Below, one piece after another: positions 38,021 to 48,037 of a DNA stretch of 49,172 nucleotides; the first letter of the stretch is position 1; every line of letters begins with the position of its first letter. The stretch comes from Candidatus Dormiibacterota bacterium (GTDB taxonomy: Bacteria > Chloroflexota > Dormibacteria > Aeolococcales > Aeolococcaceae). The DNA lies in assembly GCA_036495095.1 (NCBI GenBank), contig DASXNK010000023.1, positions 1 through 49,172 on the forward strand, in the 5' to 3' direction. The notes under the pieces are model-generated. The model was not told where the DNA came from. It saw only the letters and a program-made list of their open reading frames with translations, and did no database searches. The position numbers were made by a program, and so were the translations under genes.

Positions 38021-38580
38021 ATGACACTGCCGAGAGCGTATGAGGACGGTCTCGTCGAGCGCGCCAAGGAGGACCCGGCGGCCTTCGGTGAGCTGTACGA
38101 CCACTATTTCGGGCAGATATACCGCTTTGTCTACAGCCGAATCCGCAACCAGGAGGCCGCCGAGGACATCACCGCCGAGGTGTTCTTCAAGGCCCTCCGC
38201 GCCATCGGCCGGTACAAGCCCAGCGGCCACCCCTTCAGCGCCTGGCTCTACCAGATCTCAGTGAACGCAATCGCAGACCACTACCGCGCCAAGCGACCCG
38301 AGTCCGACCTGGACTCGGTGATCGGTGTCGCCTCCACCGAGCGATCGGTCGAGGAGGCGATCTCCGAGCGGGACGAGGCCGCCCGGGTGTGGGCCGCGAT
38401 CGACTCGCTGCCCACCCACCAGCGCACCGCGCTCACCCTCAAGCTCGGTGAGGACCTCAAGCTCGCCCAGATCGGCGACATCATGGGCAAGAGCGAGGGT
38501 GCGGTGAAGCTGCTCATCCACCGGGGCATGATCGGGGTGCGCCACCGCCTCGGCGTCGTCCCTCAGGCGGAGCGGGTCTG

Positions 38581-38581
<1 letters not shown>
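38021..38581 (+). CDS. sigma-70 family (ECF-like) RNA polymerase sigma factor
   Basis: 186 residues. Region 2 spans about 25-90 (YDHYFGQIYRFVYSRI, AEDITAEVFFKALRAI, FSAWLYQISVNAIADHYR) and region 4 about 125-180 (AIDSLPTHQRTALTLKL, AQIGDIMGKSEGAVKLLIHR). Region 3 is absent, as in ECF sigmas. The stop shares a base with the next ATG (TGATG), so it is produced together with the membrane protein that follows, the usual layout of an ECF sigma and its anti-sigma. Confidence 0.9.
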
Positions 38582-41001
<2,420 letters not shown>

Positions 41002-41014
41002 GGGCAGGCAGGGA

Positions 41015-41032
41015 GGGTCGCTCGCACGACCC
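41015..41032. terminator. hairpin between convergent genes
   Basis: GGGTCG and CGACCC pair around a 6-nt loop between the stops at 41001 (+) and 41051 (-). A C run follows instead of a T run, so termination would need a factor. Confidence 0.35.
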
Positions 41033-41050
41033 CCCCGCGAGCCCGGGCTC

Positions 41051-41272
41051 TCAGCCCTCGTCGATGGTGGTGGTGCGCCGCCGGCCGCTGACGCCCGAGC
41101 CGCCCCACGACGACCAGAACACCATCGAGAGCACGACGGCGATCACGCCGACGATGAGCAGGATGTACCCCACGGAGTGGAGGTCGACCGTCCCCGCCGT
41201 GTTCACGTTGCCGACTGCGAAGGCCAGGATCGCCCCGATGGCGACCAGAACGATGCCGACTCCGAGACCCAT
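41051..41272 (-). CDS. DUF6458-like small membrane protein
   Basis: 73 residues with two membrane helices (MGLGVGIVLVAIGAILAFAV and VGYILLIVGVIAVVLSMVFW) and a basic tail (SGRRRTTTIDEG). The pattern, including 'AVGNVNTAGTVDLHSVGYIL', matches the DUF6458 family of actinobacteria-like genomes; function unknown. GGAGG lies 8 nt before the ATG. It has its own promoter at 41364-41392. Confidence 0.8.
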   Translation of the reverse strand: MGLGVGIVLVAIGAILAFAVGNVNTAGTVDLHSVGYILLIVGVIAVVLSMVFWSSWGGSGVSGRRRTTTIDEG

Positions 41273-41340
41273 GAACGTACCTCCAGGTGTGAATCAGGAT
41301 TCGAGATCTGCGGGCCGCCGACGGCCCCGTCCCCCTCACC

Positions 41341-41360
41341 GATGCCCTTTCTCGGGCATC
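41341..41360. repeat. GATGCCC/GGGCATC inverted repeat at the DUF6458 promoter
   Basis: Perfect 7-bp arms around a 6-nt loop, lying where transcription from the 41364-41392 promoter would begin. Possible operator or 5' mRNA hairpin; it could also help end the transcript of the gene finishing at 41389. Confidence 0.45.
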
Positions 41361-41363
41361 GGT

Positions 41364-41392
41364 ATCTTATAAGGGTATACACATACTGTCAA
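41364..41392 (-). promoter_or_regulatory. sigma-70-type promoter TTGACA-17-TAAGAT
   Basis: On the minus strand TTGACA (41392-41387) is followed by a 17-nt AT-rich spacer and TAAGAT (41369-41364). It overlaps the last codons of the upstream gene and would give a leader of about 85 nt for the DUF6458 gene. Confidence 0.65.
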
Positions 41393-42039
41393 GTAAGGTG
41401 GTATTCCGTTACGAGGCACGCCGCCTCGACGGCGATCCGCAGGGTGCCGTCGGCCGCGGTCCAGCGGGCCAGCGCGGCCTCGAGGACGCTGCGGCGGGAC
41501 GGGTCCAGCCGGGCATGGCTGCCACGCTCGGTCACCAGGGCGGTCCAGAGCTGGTCGACTCCGTCGAAGCGCACCACGTCGCGGAGCCGCTCGGCGCGGA
41601 GGGGGCCGGCCCGGGCCAGGGCGTCGACCTCGGCCGCCGTGAGCGTCCCCGCCGGTGCCGCGCCGCCCAGCACCTCGACGACGGCGGTCTCGTGGGGTGA
41701 TCCCTCGGCGACCTGGACCAGCACCACCACCCGTCCGCGGCGCGGCTCGACGGCCTCGACCAGCTCGGCGAGACGCCCGGCCGGATCGACGCAGAGCTGG
41801 AGGCTGAGCAGCGATGCCGCGGCGTCGGCGGAGGGGCCGGGGACGAGCCGGCGACTCGTCTCCGGATGTGGGATGACCGTCCCGCCGGGGTCCACCGCTC
41901 GGGCCAGGCGCCGGCGGAGCAGCCCCCCGTCGGCGGAGGCGTCGACGATGCACTCGCCCGGCCGCGGTCGCAGCACCTCGACGAGCCGCTCCGCCCAGGG
42001 ACGGAGCACGGTGACCGCGCCGACCGGGCCCCAGCCCAC
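41389..42039 (-). CDS. class I methyltransferase-like protein with altered SAM motif
   Basis: 216 residues. The start resembles SAM methyltransferases (RPWAERLVEVLRPRPGECIV), but the glycine-rich SAM loop, usually 'DxGCGTG', reads DASADGG, and the expected acidic residue after strand 2 (GTVIPHPETSRRL) is not in place. SAM binding is therefore doubtful. The GTG at 42039 is 3 nt after the biotin carboxylase stop, so it belongs to the biotin operon. Confidence 0.6.
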   Translation of the reverse strand: MGWGPVGAVTVLRPWAERLVEVLRPRPGECIVDASADGGLLRRRLARAVDPGGTVIPHPETSRRLVPGPSADAAASLLSLQLCVDPAGRLAELVEAVEPRRGRVVVLVQVAEGSPHETAVVEVLGGAAPAGTLTAAEVDALARAGPLRAERLRDVVRFDGVDQLWTALVTERGSHARLDPSRRSVLEAALARWTAADGTLRIAVEAACLVTEYHLT

Positions 42040-42042
42040 CGG

Positions 42043-43485
42043 CTACATGGTGACCGCGATCGCCGCGCCGATGGCCGCGATCCGGGCCCCATCGCGGAGC
42101 GCGGCGTCGAGGGTGCGCTTGCGCTCCACCCACTCGGCGGTGCGGTCGAGGAGGTGGGGGTGCTCGGGGATGAAGTGGGTGGAGAGCCTGCCGGCGACGA
42201 AGTCGGGCTCGTCGAGGAGGGCGAGGTGGAAGGGGATGTTGGTGGTGATGCCCCCGATCACGTACTCGCGCAGCGCCCGGCGCATCCGGGCGACCGCCGC
42301 GCCGCGGGTCGGCCCCCAGACGATCAGCTTGGCGATCATCGGGTCGTAGTGGGGGGAGACGGTGGAGGCGACCACCAGGGAGCTGTCCACCCGCACCCCG
42401 GGGCCGCTGGGTTCGCGGTAGACGGTGACCCGGCCGGGGGTGGGCATGAAGTCCCGGAGCGGATCCTCCGCGTTCACCCGGCACTCGATCGACCAGCCCC
42501 GGGGCGCCACGTCCTCCTGGCGGAGCTCCAGCCGCTCGCCGGCGGCGATGCGCAGCTGCTCGACCACCAGGTCGACACCCTGGACCTCCTCGGTCACCGG
42601 GTGCTCGACCTGCAGGCGGGTGTTCATCTCGAGGAAGAAGAACTCGCCCCGGCTGTAGATGAACTCCACGGTGCCGGCGTTCACGTAGCCGACGGCGCGG
42701 GCGGCGGTGACCGCGGCCTCGCCCATCCGGGCGCGCTGCTCGGGGTCGATGACCGGCGAGGGCGACTCCTCGAGCACCTTCTGGTGGCGGCGCTGGATGC
42801 TGCACTCCCGCTCGCCGAGGTGGACGGTGTTCCCGTGGGCGTCGGCGAGGACCTGGATCTCGATGTGACGCGGCTCCTCGACGTAGCGCTCGAGGAAGAC
42901 GGTGGCGTCGCCGAAGGCGCGCTCGGCGGTGCTCCTCGCCGCCTCCAGCCCGGCGCGCAGCTCGGGCTCGTCACGGGCCACGCGCATGCCGATGCCACCG
43001 CCGCCGGCGCTCGCCTTGATCAGCACCGGGTAGCCGACCCGGCCGGCCGCCGCGAGCGCCTCCTCGACGTCCCCCAGCGCCCCCGAGCCGGGCACCACCG
43101 GCACCCCGGCGGCCTCCATGCGCTCGCGGGCGGGCACCTTCTCGCCCATCGCCGCCATCGCCTCGGGCGGCGGCCCCACGAAGGCGATGCCGGCCGCGGC
43201 GCAGGCCCGCGCGAAGGCCTGGTTCTCGCTGAGGAAGCCGTAGCCGGGGTGGATCGCCTGGGCGCCGGTGCGCTGCGCCGCCTCGATGATCCGGTCGATG
43301 CGCAGGTACGACTGCGACGGCGCGGCCGGGCCGATCTCGACCGCCTCGTCGGCGAGCCGCGCGAACGCGGCGCCGGCGTCGGCCTCGCTGTGCACCGCGA
43401 CGCTGCGCACCCCGAGGTCGCGGCAGGCGCGGATCACCCGCAGCGCGATCTCGCCGCGGTTGGCGACGAGGACGGTGTCGAACAT
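42043..43485 (-). CDS. accC: biotin carboxylase
   Basis: Carboxylates biotin on a carrier protein with ATP and bicarbonate. The 480-residue ATP-grasp enzyme has VLVANRGEIALRVIRAC, HPGYGFLSEN, the Gly loop KASAGGGGIGMRV, RRHQKVLEE, the catalytic EMNTRLQVEHPVTE, the Arg of GPGVRVDS and HYDPMIAKLIVWG, so it looks active. No carrier domain is fused. ATG 43485 gives the family N-terminus (MFDTVLVANRGE); GTG 43488 is possible. Both overlap the stop of the carboxyltransferase-like gene. Confidence 0.92.
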   Translation of the reverse strand: MFDTVLVANRGEIALRVIRACRDLGVRSVAVHSEADAGAAFARLADEAVEIGPAAPSQSYLRIDRIIEAAQRTGAQAIHPGYGFLSENQAFARACAAAGIAFVGPPPEAMAAMGEKVPARERMEAAGVPVVPGSGALGDVEEALAAAGRVGYPVLIKASAGGGGIGMRVARDEPELRAGLEAARSTAERAFGDATVFLERYVEEPRHIEIQVLADAHGNTVHLGERECSIQRRHQKVLEESPSPVIDPEQRARMGEAAVTAARAVGYVNAGTVEFIYSRGEFFFLEMNTRLQVEHPVTEEVQGVDLVVEQLRIAAGERLELRQEDVAPRGWSIECRVNAEDPLRDFMPTPGRVTVYREPSGPGVRVDSSLVVASTVSPHYDPMIAKLIVWGPTRGAAVARMRRALREYVIGGITTNIPFHLALLDEPDFVAGRLSTHFIPEHPHLLDRTAEWVERKRTLDAALRDGARIAAIGAAIAVTM

Positions 43486-45299
43486 CACTCGACGTGGACG
43501 ATGGGATCCTGGGGCGAGACCACCGTGCCCTCGGTGACGTAGACCTCGCGGACCACGCCGGCACGGGTGGCGGTGACGTCGTTCTGCATCTTCATCGCCT
43601 CGAGCACGGCGACCACGTCACCGAGGGCCACGGTGTCGCCGACGGCGACGGGGACGCGCAGGATCAGGCCCTGCATCGGCGCCAGCACCGTCCCCTCACG
43701 GATCACGGGGCGGCCGGCGCCCGCGGCGACGCCGTCGACGGCCGCGCCCCCGCCGCCGCCGCCGAAGGTGCCCGCCGGGGCGGTGACCCTCACCGTGTAC
43801 TGCTCGCCGTCGACCTCGACGGTGAGCTGCCGGACCTCGTCGGGCGGCGCCGGCGGGGGCGCGGGCGCGGCCACCGACGAGGCCTCCTCGGCGGGGTTCG
43901 CCGCGCCCGGACCGGCGTTCTCGGGCTCGGGCTCGGGCTCGTCGCCGAGCAGCTCGGCCACCGCCTCGCCGCGGAGCAGCGCCGCGGTCTCCGCGGGGAA
44001 GAGGGCGTAGGCGACCAGGTCGCCGTCGTCGCGGATGGGGATCCCGTCGCGCTCGGTCTCGTGGCGCAGCAGCGGCAGCTGGGGCTCGAGCAGGTCGGCC
44101 GGCCGGCAGGTGATCGGCTCCTCGCGGCCGTTCACCACCCGCCGCACCCCGGGATCGACCGGGCCCGGAGGCTCGCCGTAGAGGCCGAGGCAGTAGTCCT
44201 TGACCTCCTGGCTGATGGTGGCGTAGCGCTCGCCGTCGCAGACGTTGTAGACCGCCTGGGTGGCGACGATCTGGGCGATCGGGGTGATCAGCGGTGGGTG
44301 ACCGAGCTCGGCGCGCACCCGGGGGATCTCCAGCTGCACCTCGGCGAGCCGCCCCATCGCGTCGCGGTCGCGCAGCTCGGCATGGAGGTGGTCGACCGCC
44401 GCCGGGGGCAGCTGGGTGCGCAGCACCGAGGTGTCCAGCCGCCACGCGGCGGGGTCGGCGAGGGCCCGGTAGAGGCCCATCGACTCCTCGAGCATCCCGG
44501 TGGCGGCGGCGACGGTGTCGAGGTCGCAGGCGGTCTCCTGGGCGGTGCCGACGAGCGCGTGGATCACTCCCTCGGTGGCCGGCAGCGAGGAACCGTCGGC
44601 GAGCGGCGAGAGGGCGACATCGAGCGAGGAGGCCCCCGCCTCGGCGGCGGCGAGGTAGGTGAGCCCCGCCTGGCCGGTGAGCGCCGCGGAGTGCACGTTG
44701 ACGGGGAGGCCGGTCTCCGCGATCAGCCCCCGCACCAATGCGGTCGCGGTGCCCGCGCCGAGCAGGCCGGCGGGATCGTAGATGCAGAGGGCGTCGTAGC
44801 CGAGGTCGCGGAGCCGCGCCCCCAGGGCGATGAAGCGGTCGACGTCGTGGACCGGCGACTCGGTGTACACGAGCGCCCCCTCGGCATGCCTGCGGGCGGC
44901 GTGCACCGCGGTGACGATGCGCTCGAGGTTGCGGACGTCGTTGAGCGAGTCGTAGCAGCGGAAGATGTCGATGCCGGCCTCGGCGCTCACCCGGACGAAG
45001 GCGTCGACGACGTCGTCGGCCATCTGGCGATGGCCCACCAGCGCCTGGCCGCGCACCAGCGCGAGCAGCGGCGTCGACGGGGCGGCCTCCTTCAGGGCGC
45101 GCAGACGCTCGAACGGGTCCTCGCCCAGGAAGCGGATGCAGGCCTCGAACGTGGCGCCGCCGAAGACGTCCAGGCTGGCGAAGCCGCACCGATCGAGGAG
45201 CGCGGCAACAGGGATGATGTGACGCAGGCGAAGACGGCTGAGCAGAAGGCTCTGCTGACCATGACGGAGCGCCGTCTCCACCAGTTCGAGACTGGCCAT
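43485..45299 (-). CDS. OadA/PycB-type carboxyltransferase-BCCP protein with degenerate metal site
   Basis: 604 residues. Residues 1-440 align along their length with the carboxyltransferase of oxaloacetate decarboxylase alpha/pyruvate carboxylase B (DVFGGATFEACIRFLGEDPF, GIDIFRCYDSLNDVRNLE, LEEIPRVRAELGHPPL-type text, ITPIAQIVATQAV). After a Pro/Ala linker, a biotinyl domain ends the protein with EAMKM (Lys570). Metal-site positions differ: RDAHQS is RHGQQS (His13), CIKDMAG is CIYDPAG (Tyr174 for the carbamylated Lys), and HTHD/C is HSAA (His203 kept, Ala205). ATG 45299 is chosen; the upstream ATG 45311 overlaps the -10 box. Confidence 0.85.
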   Translation of the reverse strand: MASLELVETALRHGQQSLLLSRLRLRHIIPVAALLDRCGFASLDVFGGATFEACIRFLGEDPFERLRALKEAAPSTPLLALVRGQALVGHRQMADDVVDAFVRVSAEAGIDIFRCYDSLNDVRNLERIVTAVHAARRHAEGALVYTESPVHDVDRFIALGARLRDLGYDALCIYDPAGLLGAGTATALVRGLIAETGLPVNVHSAALTGQAGLTYLAAAEAGASSLDVALSPLADGSSLPATEGVIHALVGTAQETACDLDTVAAATGMLEESMGLYRALADPAAWRLDTSVLRTQLPPAAVDHLHAELRDRDAMGRLAEVQLEIPRVRAELGHPPLITPIAQIVATQAVYNVCDGERYATISQEVKDYCLGLYGEPPGPVDPGVRRVVNGREEPITCRPADLLEPQLPLLRHETERDGIPIRDDGDLVAYALFPAETAALLRGEAVAELLGDEPEPEPENAGPGAANPAEEASSVAAPAPPPAPPDEVRQLTVEVDGEQYTVRVTAPAGTFGGGGGGAAVDGVAAGAGRPVIREGTVLAPMQGLILRVPVAVGDTVALGDVVAVLEAMKMQNDVTATRAGVVREVYVTEGTVVSPQDPIVHVE

Positions 45300-45309
45300 G
45301 AGCGGCGTC

Positions 45310-45315
45310 ATTGTA
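45310..45315 (-). promoter_or_regulatory. -10 box TACAAT of the biotin operon
   Basis: TACAAT on the minus strand, 10 nt before ATG 45299. It includes two bases of the in-frame ATG at 45311, which therefore cannot be the start if this box is used. Confidence 0.5.
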
Positions 45316-45424
45316 GAGAGGCGGCCGGTGCAGACGCCCTGAGCCGCCTCCCCCGAATCGTCAGCCTCCTGAAAGGTTCGAGCGATACGGTGCGAAGCGG
45401 CGGATCACCCCAGGAGACCCCCCT

Positions 45425-46810
45425 CTGAGCACTCTCGACCTCCCCACCACGCCCCCGGGCTCGCGGCTGCGCCCAGCGCGCGAGTGGCGCACCCACCGGC
45501 GCGAGGTGCTCGCGCTGCTCGGCGTCAACGCGGTGCTGATCGTGGGCATGTGGATCCGGCACGGCGGCCTGAGCACGCTGACCAGCGCCTCGGCGGATCT
45601 CACCGCGGCGGGGGAGCTCACCGCGCTGCTGGGCACCTACGCCGCGCTCGTCCAGCTCCTGCTGATGTCGCGCAGCCCGGTGGTCGAGCAGCTGGCGGGC
45701 CCTGACCGGGTCGCCCACTGGCACCGGTGGCTGGGCTTCTCCTGCACCCTGCTGATCTGCGGCCACGTGGTGCTGACCACGGTCGGCTACGCCCTCGGCG
45801 ACGGCAGCAGCGTCGCCGCCGAGGCCTGGACCCTGCTCACCACCTACCCCTGGATGCTGATGGCGGCGGCCGGGACCGTCTGCCTGCTCATGGTCGCGGT
45901 CACCTCGGTCCGGATCGCCCGCCGGCGGCTGCGCTACGAGACCTGGCACTTCGTCCATCTCTACGCCTACCTCGCCATCGCCCTCAGCCTCGGCCACGAG
46001 CTGGCGGTGGGAAACGACCTCTCCACCGACCCGGTGGCCCGCGTCTACTGGATCGGGCTGTACCTCGTGGTGGCCGGCTGCGTGCTCGCCTTCCGGGTCG
46101 GCCGCCCGCTCCGCCACGCCCTGCGCCACCGGCTGCGGATCGCCCGGGTGGTGCCGGAGGCCAGCGGCGTGGTGTCGATCTACGTCACCGGGCGCGACCT
46201 CGACCAGCTGCGGGCCCGCGCCGGCCAGTTCTTCCGCTGGCGCTTCCTCGCCGGGGACGGCTGGTGGAAGGCGCACCCCTTCTCGCTCTCGGCGGCGCCG
46301 AACGCACGCTTCCTGCGGCTCACCGTCAAGGCGGTGGGCGACGGAAGCGCCGAGGTCCAGCGCCTGGCGCCGGGCACGCGGGTGATGGCCGAGGGACCCT
46401 ACGGCATCCTCACGGCGCACCGGCGGCGGCGCCCGGGGGTGCTGCTGATCGCCGGCGGCGTCGGCATCACCCCGCTGCGCGCCCTCCTCGAGGAGCTCGG
46501 CGGCCGGGGCGCGGTCACCCTGCTCTATCGCGCCAGCAGCTGGGAGGACGTCCTCTTCCGCGCCGAGATCGACGACCTGATGCGGGCCCGCCGCGGCACC
46601 GTCCACTACCTCGTGGGCCGCCGGGGCACCCCCGAGCTCGGCGACGACCCGCTCGGCGTCGGCGCGCTGCGCCGGCTGGTCCCCGACCTGCGCGAGCGCG
46701 ACGTCTTCCTCTGCGGGCCCGCCGGGATGATCCGCGGGGTCCGCGAGGCCCTGGGCCAGCTCGGCGTCTCCGACGAGCAGATCCACGACGAGCGCTTCGC
46801 GCTGCTCTGA
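45425..46810 (+). CDS. ferric-reductase-like transmembrane flavohaem protein
   Basis: 461 residues if started at CTG 45425. Residues about 28-225 hold some six helices with haem-ligand candidates (HWHRWLGF, LICGHVVL, WHFVHLYAYLA, LGHELAV). Residues about 235-335 form an FAD domain (HPFSLSAAP) and about 340-455 an NAD(P) domain (IAGGVGITPLRALLEE, FLCGPAGM). It would move electrons from NAD(P)H across the membrane. Start: AGGAG lies 8 nt before CTG 45425 and the frame is open from there; GTG 45506 is the only conventional alternative and lacks that site. First gene of the flavin locus. Confidence 0.85.
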   Translation: MSTLDLPTTPPGSRLRPAREWRTHRREVLALLGVNAVLIVGMWIRHGGLSTLTSASADLTAAGELTALLGTYAALVQLLLMSRSPVVEQLAGPDRVAHWHRWLGFSCTLLICGHVVLTTVGYALGDGSSVAAEAWTLLTTYPWMLMAAAGTVCLLMVAVTSVRIARRRLRYETWHFVHLYAYLAIALSLGHELAVGNDLSTDPVARVYWIGLYLVVAGCVLAFRVGRPLRHALRHRLRIARVVPEASGVVSIYVTGRDLDQLRARAGQFFRWRFLAGDGWWKAHPFSLSAAPNARFLRLTVKAVGDGSAEVQRLAPGTRVMAEGPYGILTAHRRRRPGVLLIAGGVGITPLRALLEELGGRGAVTLLYRASSWEDVLFRAEIDDLMRARRGTVHYLVGRRGTPELGDDPLGVGALRRLVPDLRERDVFLCGPAGMIRGVREALGQLGVSDEQIHDERFALL

Positions 46811-46821
46811 GCGAGCTGTCG

Positions 46822-47499
46822 ATGATCATCCCCAGGCGCGCCCTCTCCGCCCTCGTGGCCACCGCCGCCGCGGTGGCGCTGCTGGCGAGCTTCCGGACGC
46901 CCGACCAGGCCACGCCGCGGACGGCGGGTGTGGCCCGGAGCACGCTGAGCGCGCCGGCCTCCACCGCCCCGCCGGCGGCGCAGGGGAGCACGCCGCCGCC
47001 GCCACCGCCGTCGGTCGCGGTCCCCACCGCGACCGCAACCCCCACCGTCGCGCCCCCGGCGAGCGCGCCGCCTCCCACCGCCTCCGCGCCCGCCGCCGCG
47101 GCCACTCCGCGCATCCCCACCCCGGCTCCGCCCCCGACCCCCCGGCCAGCGCCGCCGCCGACGCCGCGACCGCAGCCCACCGCGACCCCGGTCGCCGCCT
47201 CCGGGTTGCACGACGGCACCTGGACGGGCAGCGACGTGGTCGCCGGCGACGCCTTCCGCAGCTTCGGCGACGTCCAGGTGCAGCTGGTGATCAGCGGCGG
47301 CCGGATCACCGACGTGCGGGCGGTGCAGATGCCCACCCACGCCCGATCCGGGCAGATCAGCAGCTCTGCCGGGCCCCAGCTGCGCAGCGAGGTGCTCCAG
47401 GCGCAGAGCGCGCGGATCGACACGGTCTCGGGCGCGACCTACACCAGCCAGGCCTACGCGCAGTCGGCGCAGGCCGCACTCGACCAGGCCCGGGCCTGA
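46822..47499 (+). CDS. FMN-binding domain protein, long linker
   Basis: 225 residues. An N-terminal hydrophobic signal/anchor (ALSALVATAAAVALLASF) is followed by about 95 residues of Pro/Ala/Thr linker (PPPTPRPAPPPTPRPQP) and a C-terminal FMN_bind domain: GLHDGTWTGSDV, GDVQVQLVISGGRITDVRAV, and DTVSGATYTS with Thr206 as the expected covalent FMN site. It starts 11 nt after the reductase stop. Probably an exported electron carrier flavinylated by the ApbE encoded downstream. Confidence 0.88.
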   Translation: MIIPRRALSALVATAAAVALLASFRTPDQATPRTAGVARSTLSAPASTAPPAAQGSTPPPPPPSVAVPTATATPTVAPPASAPPPTASAPAAAATPRIPTPAPPPTPRPAPPPTPRPQPTATPVAASGLHDGTWTGSDVVAGDAFRSFGDVQVQLVISGGRITDVRAVQMPTHARSGQISSSAGPQLRSEVLQAQSARIDTVSGATYTSQAYAQSAQAALDQARA

Positions 47500-47512
47500 A
47501 CCGGAGCTCGTC

Positions 47513-48037
47513 ATGATCGTCCCCGCACGCGCCGCCACCGCCGTCCTCGGCACCATCGCCGCGGTCGCTCTTCTCGCCAGCTTCCGGACGCCGGACACGA
47601 CCGCGACCCGCGTCGCCGGCCTCCCCGCCGCACCCTCCGGTGACCCGACCCCGGCGGCGCAGCCGGCCGCCGCCGGAGCGGGCACCGCCACCGACCAGGC
47701 CGGGCCGGCGGCCTCCACCGCCACGCCGGCGCCGTCGCCCGCCGGCGGCAGCCACCTCAGGGACGGGCGCTACTCCGGCGAGGACGTGAGCATGCGATAC
47801 GGCGACGTCCAGGTGCGGGTGGTCGTCTCCGGGGGCCGCATCACCGACGTCCAGGCGGTGCAGCTGCCCAGTGATCGCTCCCGCTCCGCGTACATCAGCC
47901 AGGTCGCCGGGCCGATGCTCCACGACGAGGTGCTGACGGCGCAGAGCGCCCAGATCGACACCATCTCCGGGGCGACCTACACCAGCGACGCCTACGCCCA
48001 GTCGGTCCAGGCGGCGCTCGACCAGGCCCATGCCTGA
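47513..48037 (+). CDS. FMN-binding domain protein, short linker
   Basis: 174 residues, a paralogue of the preceding gene product: same anchor (AAVALLASFRTPD), shorter Ala/Pro/Gly linker, and the same FMN_bind core (LRDGRYSGEDV, GDVQVRVVVSGGRITDVQAV, DTISGATYTS with Thr155 as flavin site). GGAG lies just upstream of ATG 47513. Tandem duplication with divergence of the linker is the simplest origin. Confidence 0.88.
   Translation: MIVPARAATAVLGTIAAVALLASFRTPDTTATRVAGLPAAPSGDPTPAAQPAAAGAGTATDQAGPAASTATPAPSPAGGSHLRDGRYSGEDVSMRYGDVQVRVVVSGGRITDVQAVQLPSDRSRSAYISQVAGPMLHDEVLTAQSAQIDTISGATYTSDAYAQSVQAALDQAHA

Noticed and set aside
42043-43485. Ile in place of Arg/Lys in the Gly loop of the biotin carboxylase (GGGGIGMRV) as a defect
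   Set aside because: All catalytic residues of the active site are present and this position varies in the family, so the enzyme is probably active.
45309-45311. ATG 45311 as the start of the carboxyltransferase-like gene
   Set aside because: Its first two bases form the end of the TACAAT box, so it would not be transcribed; ATG 45299 fits the family N-terminus.
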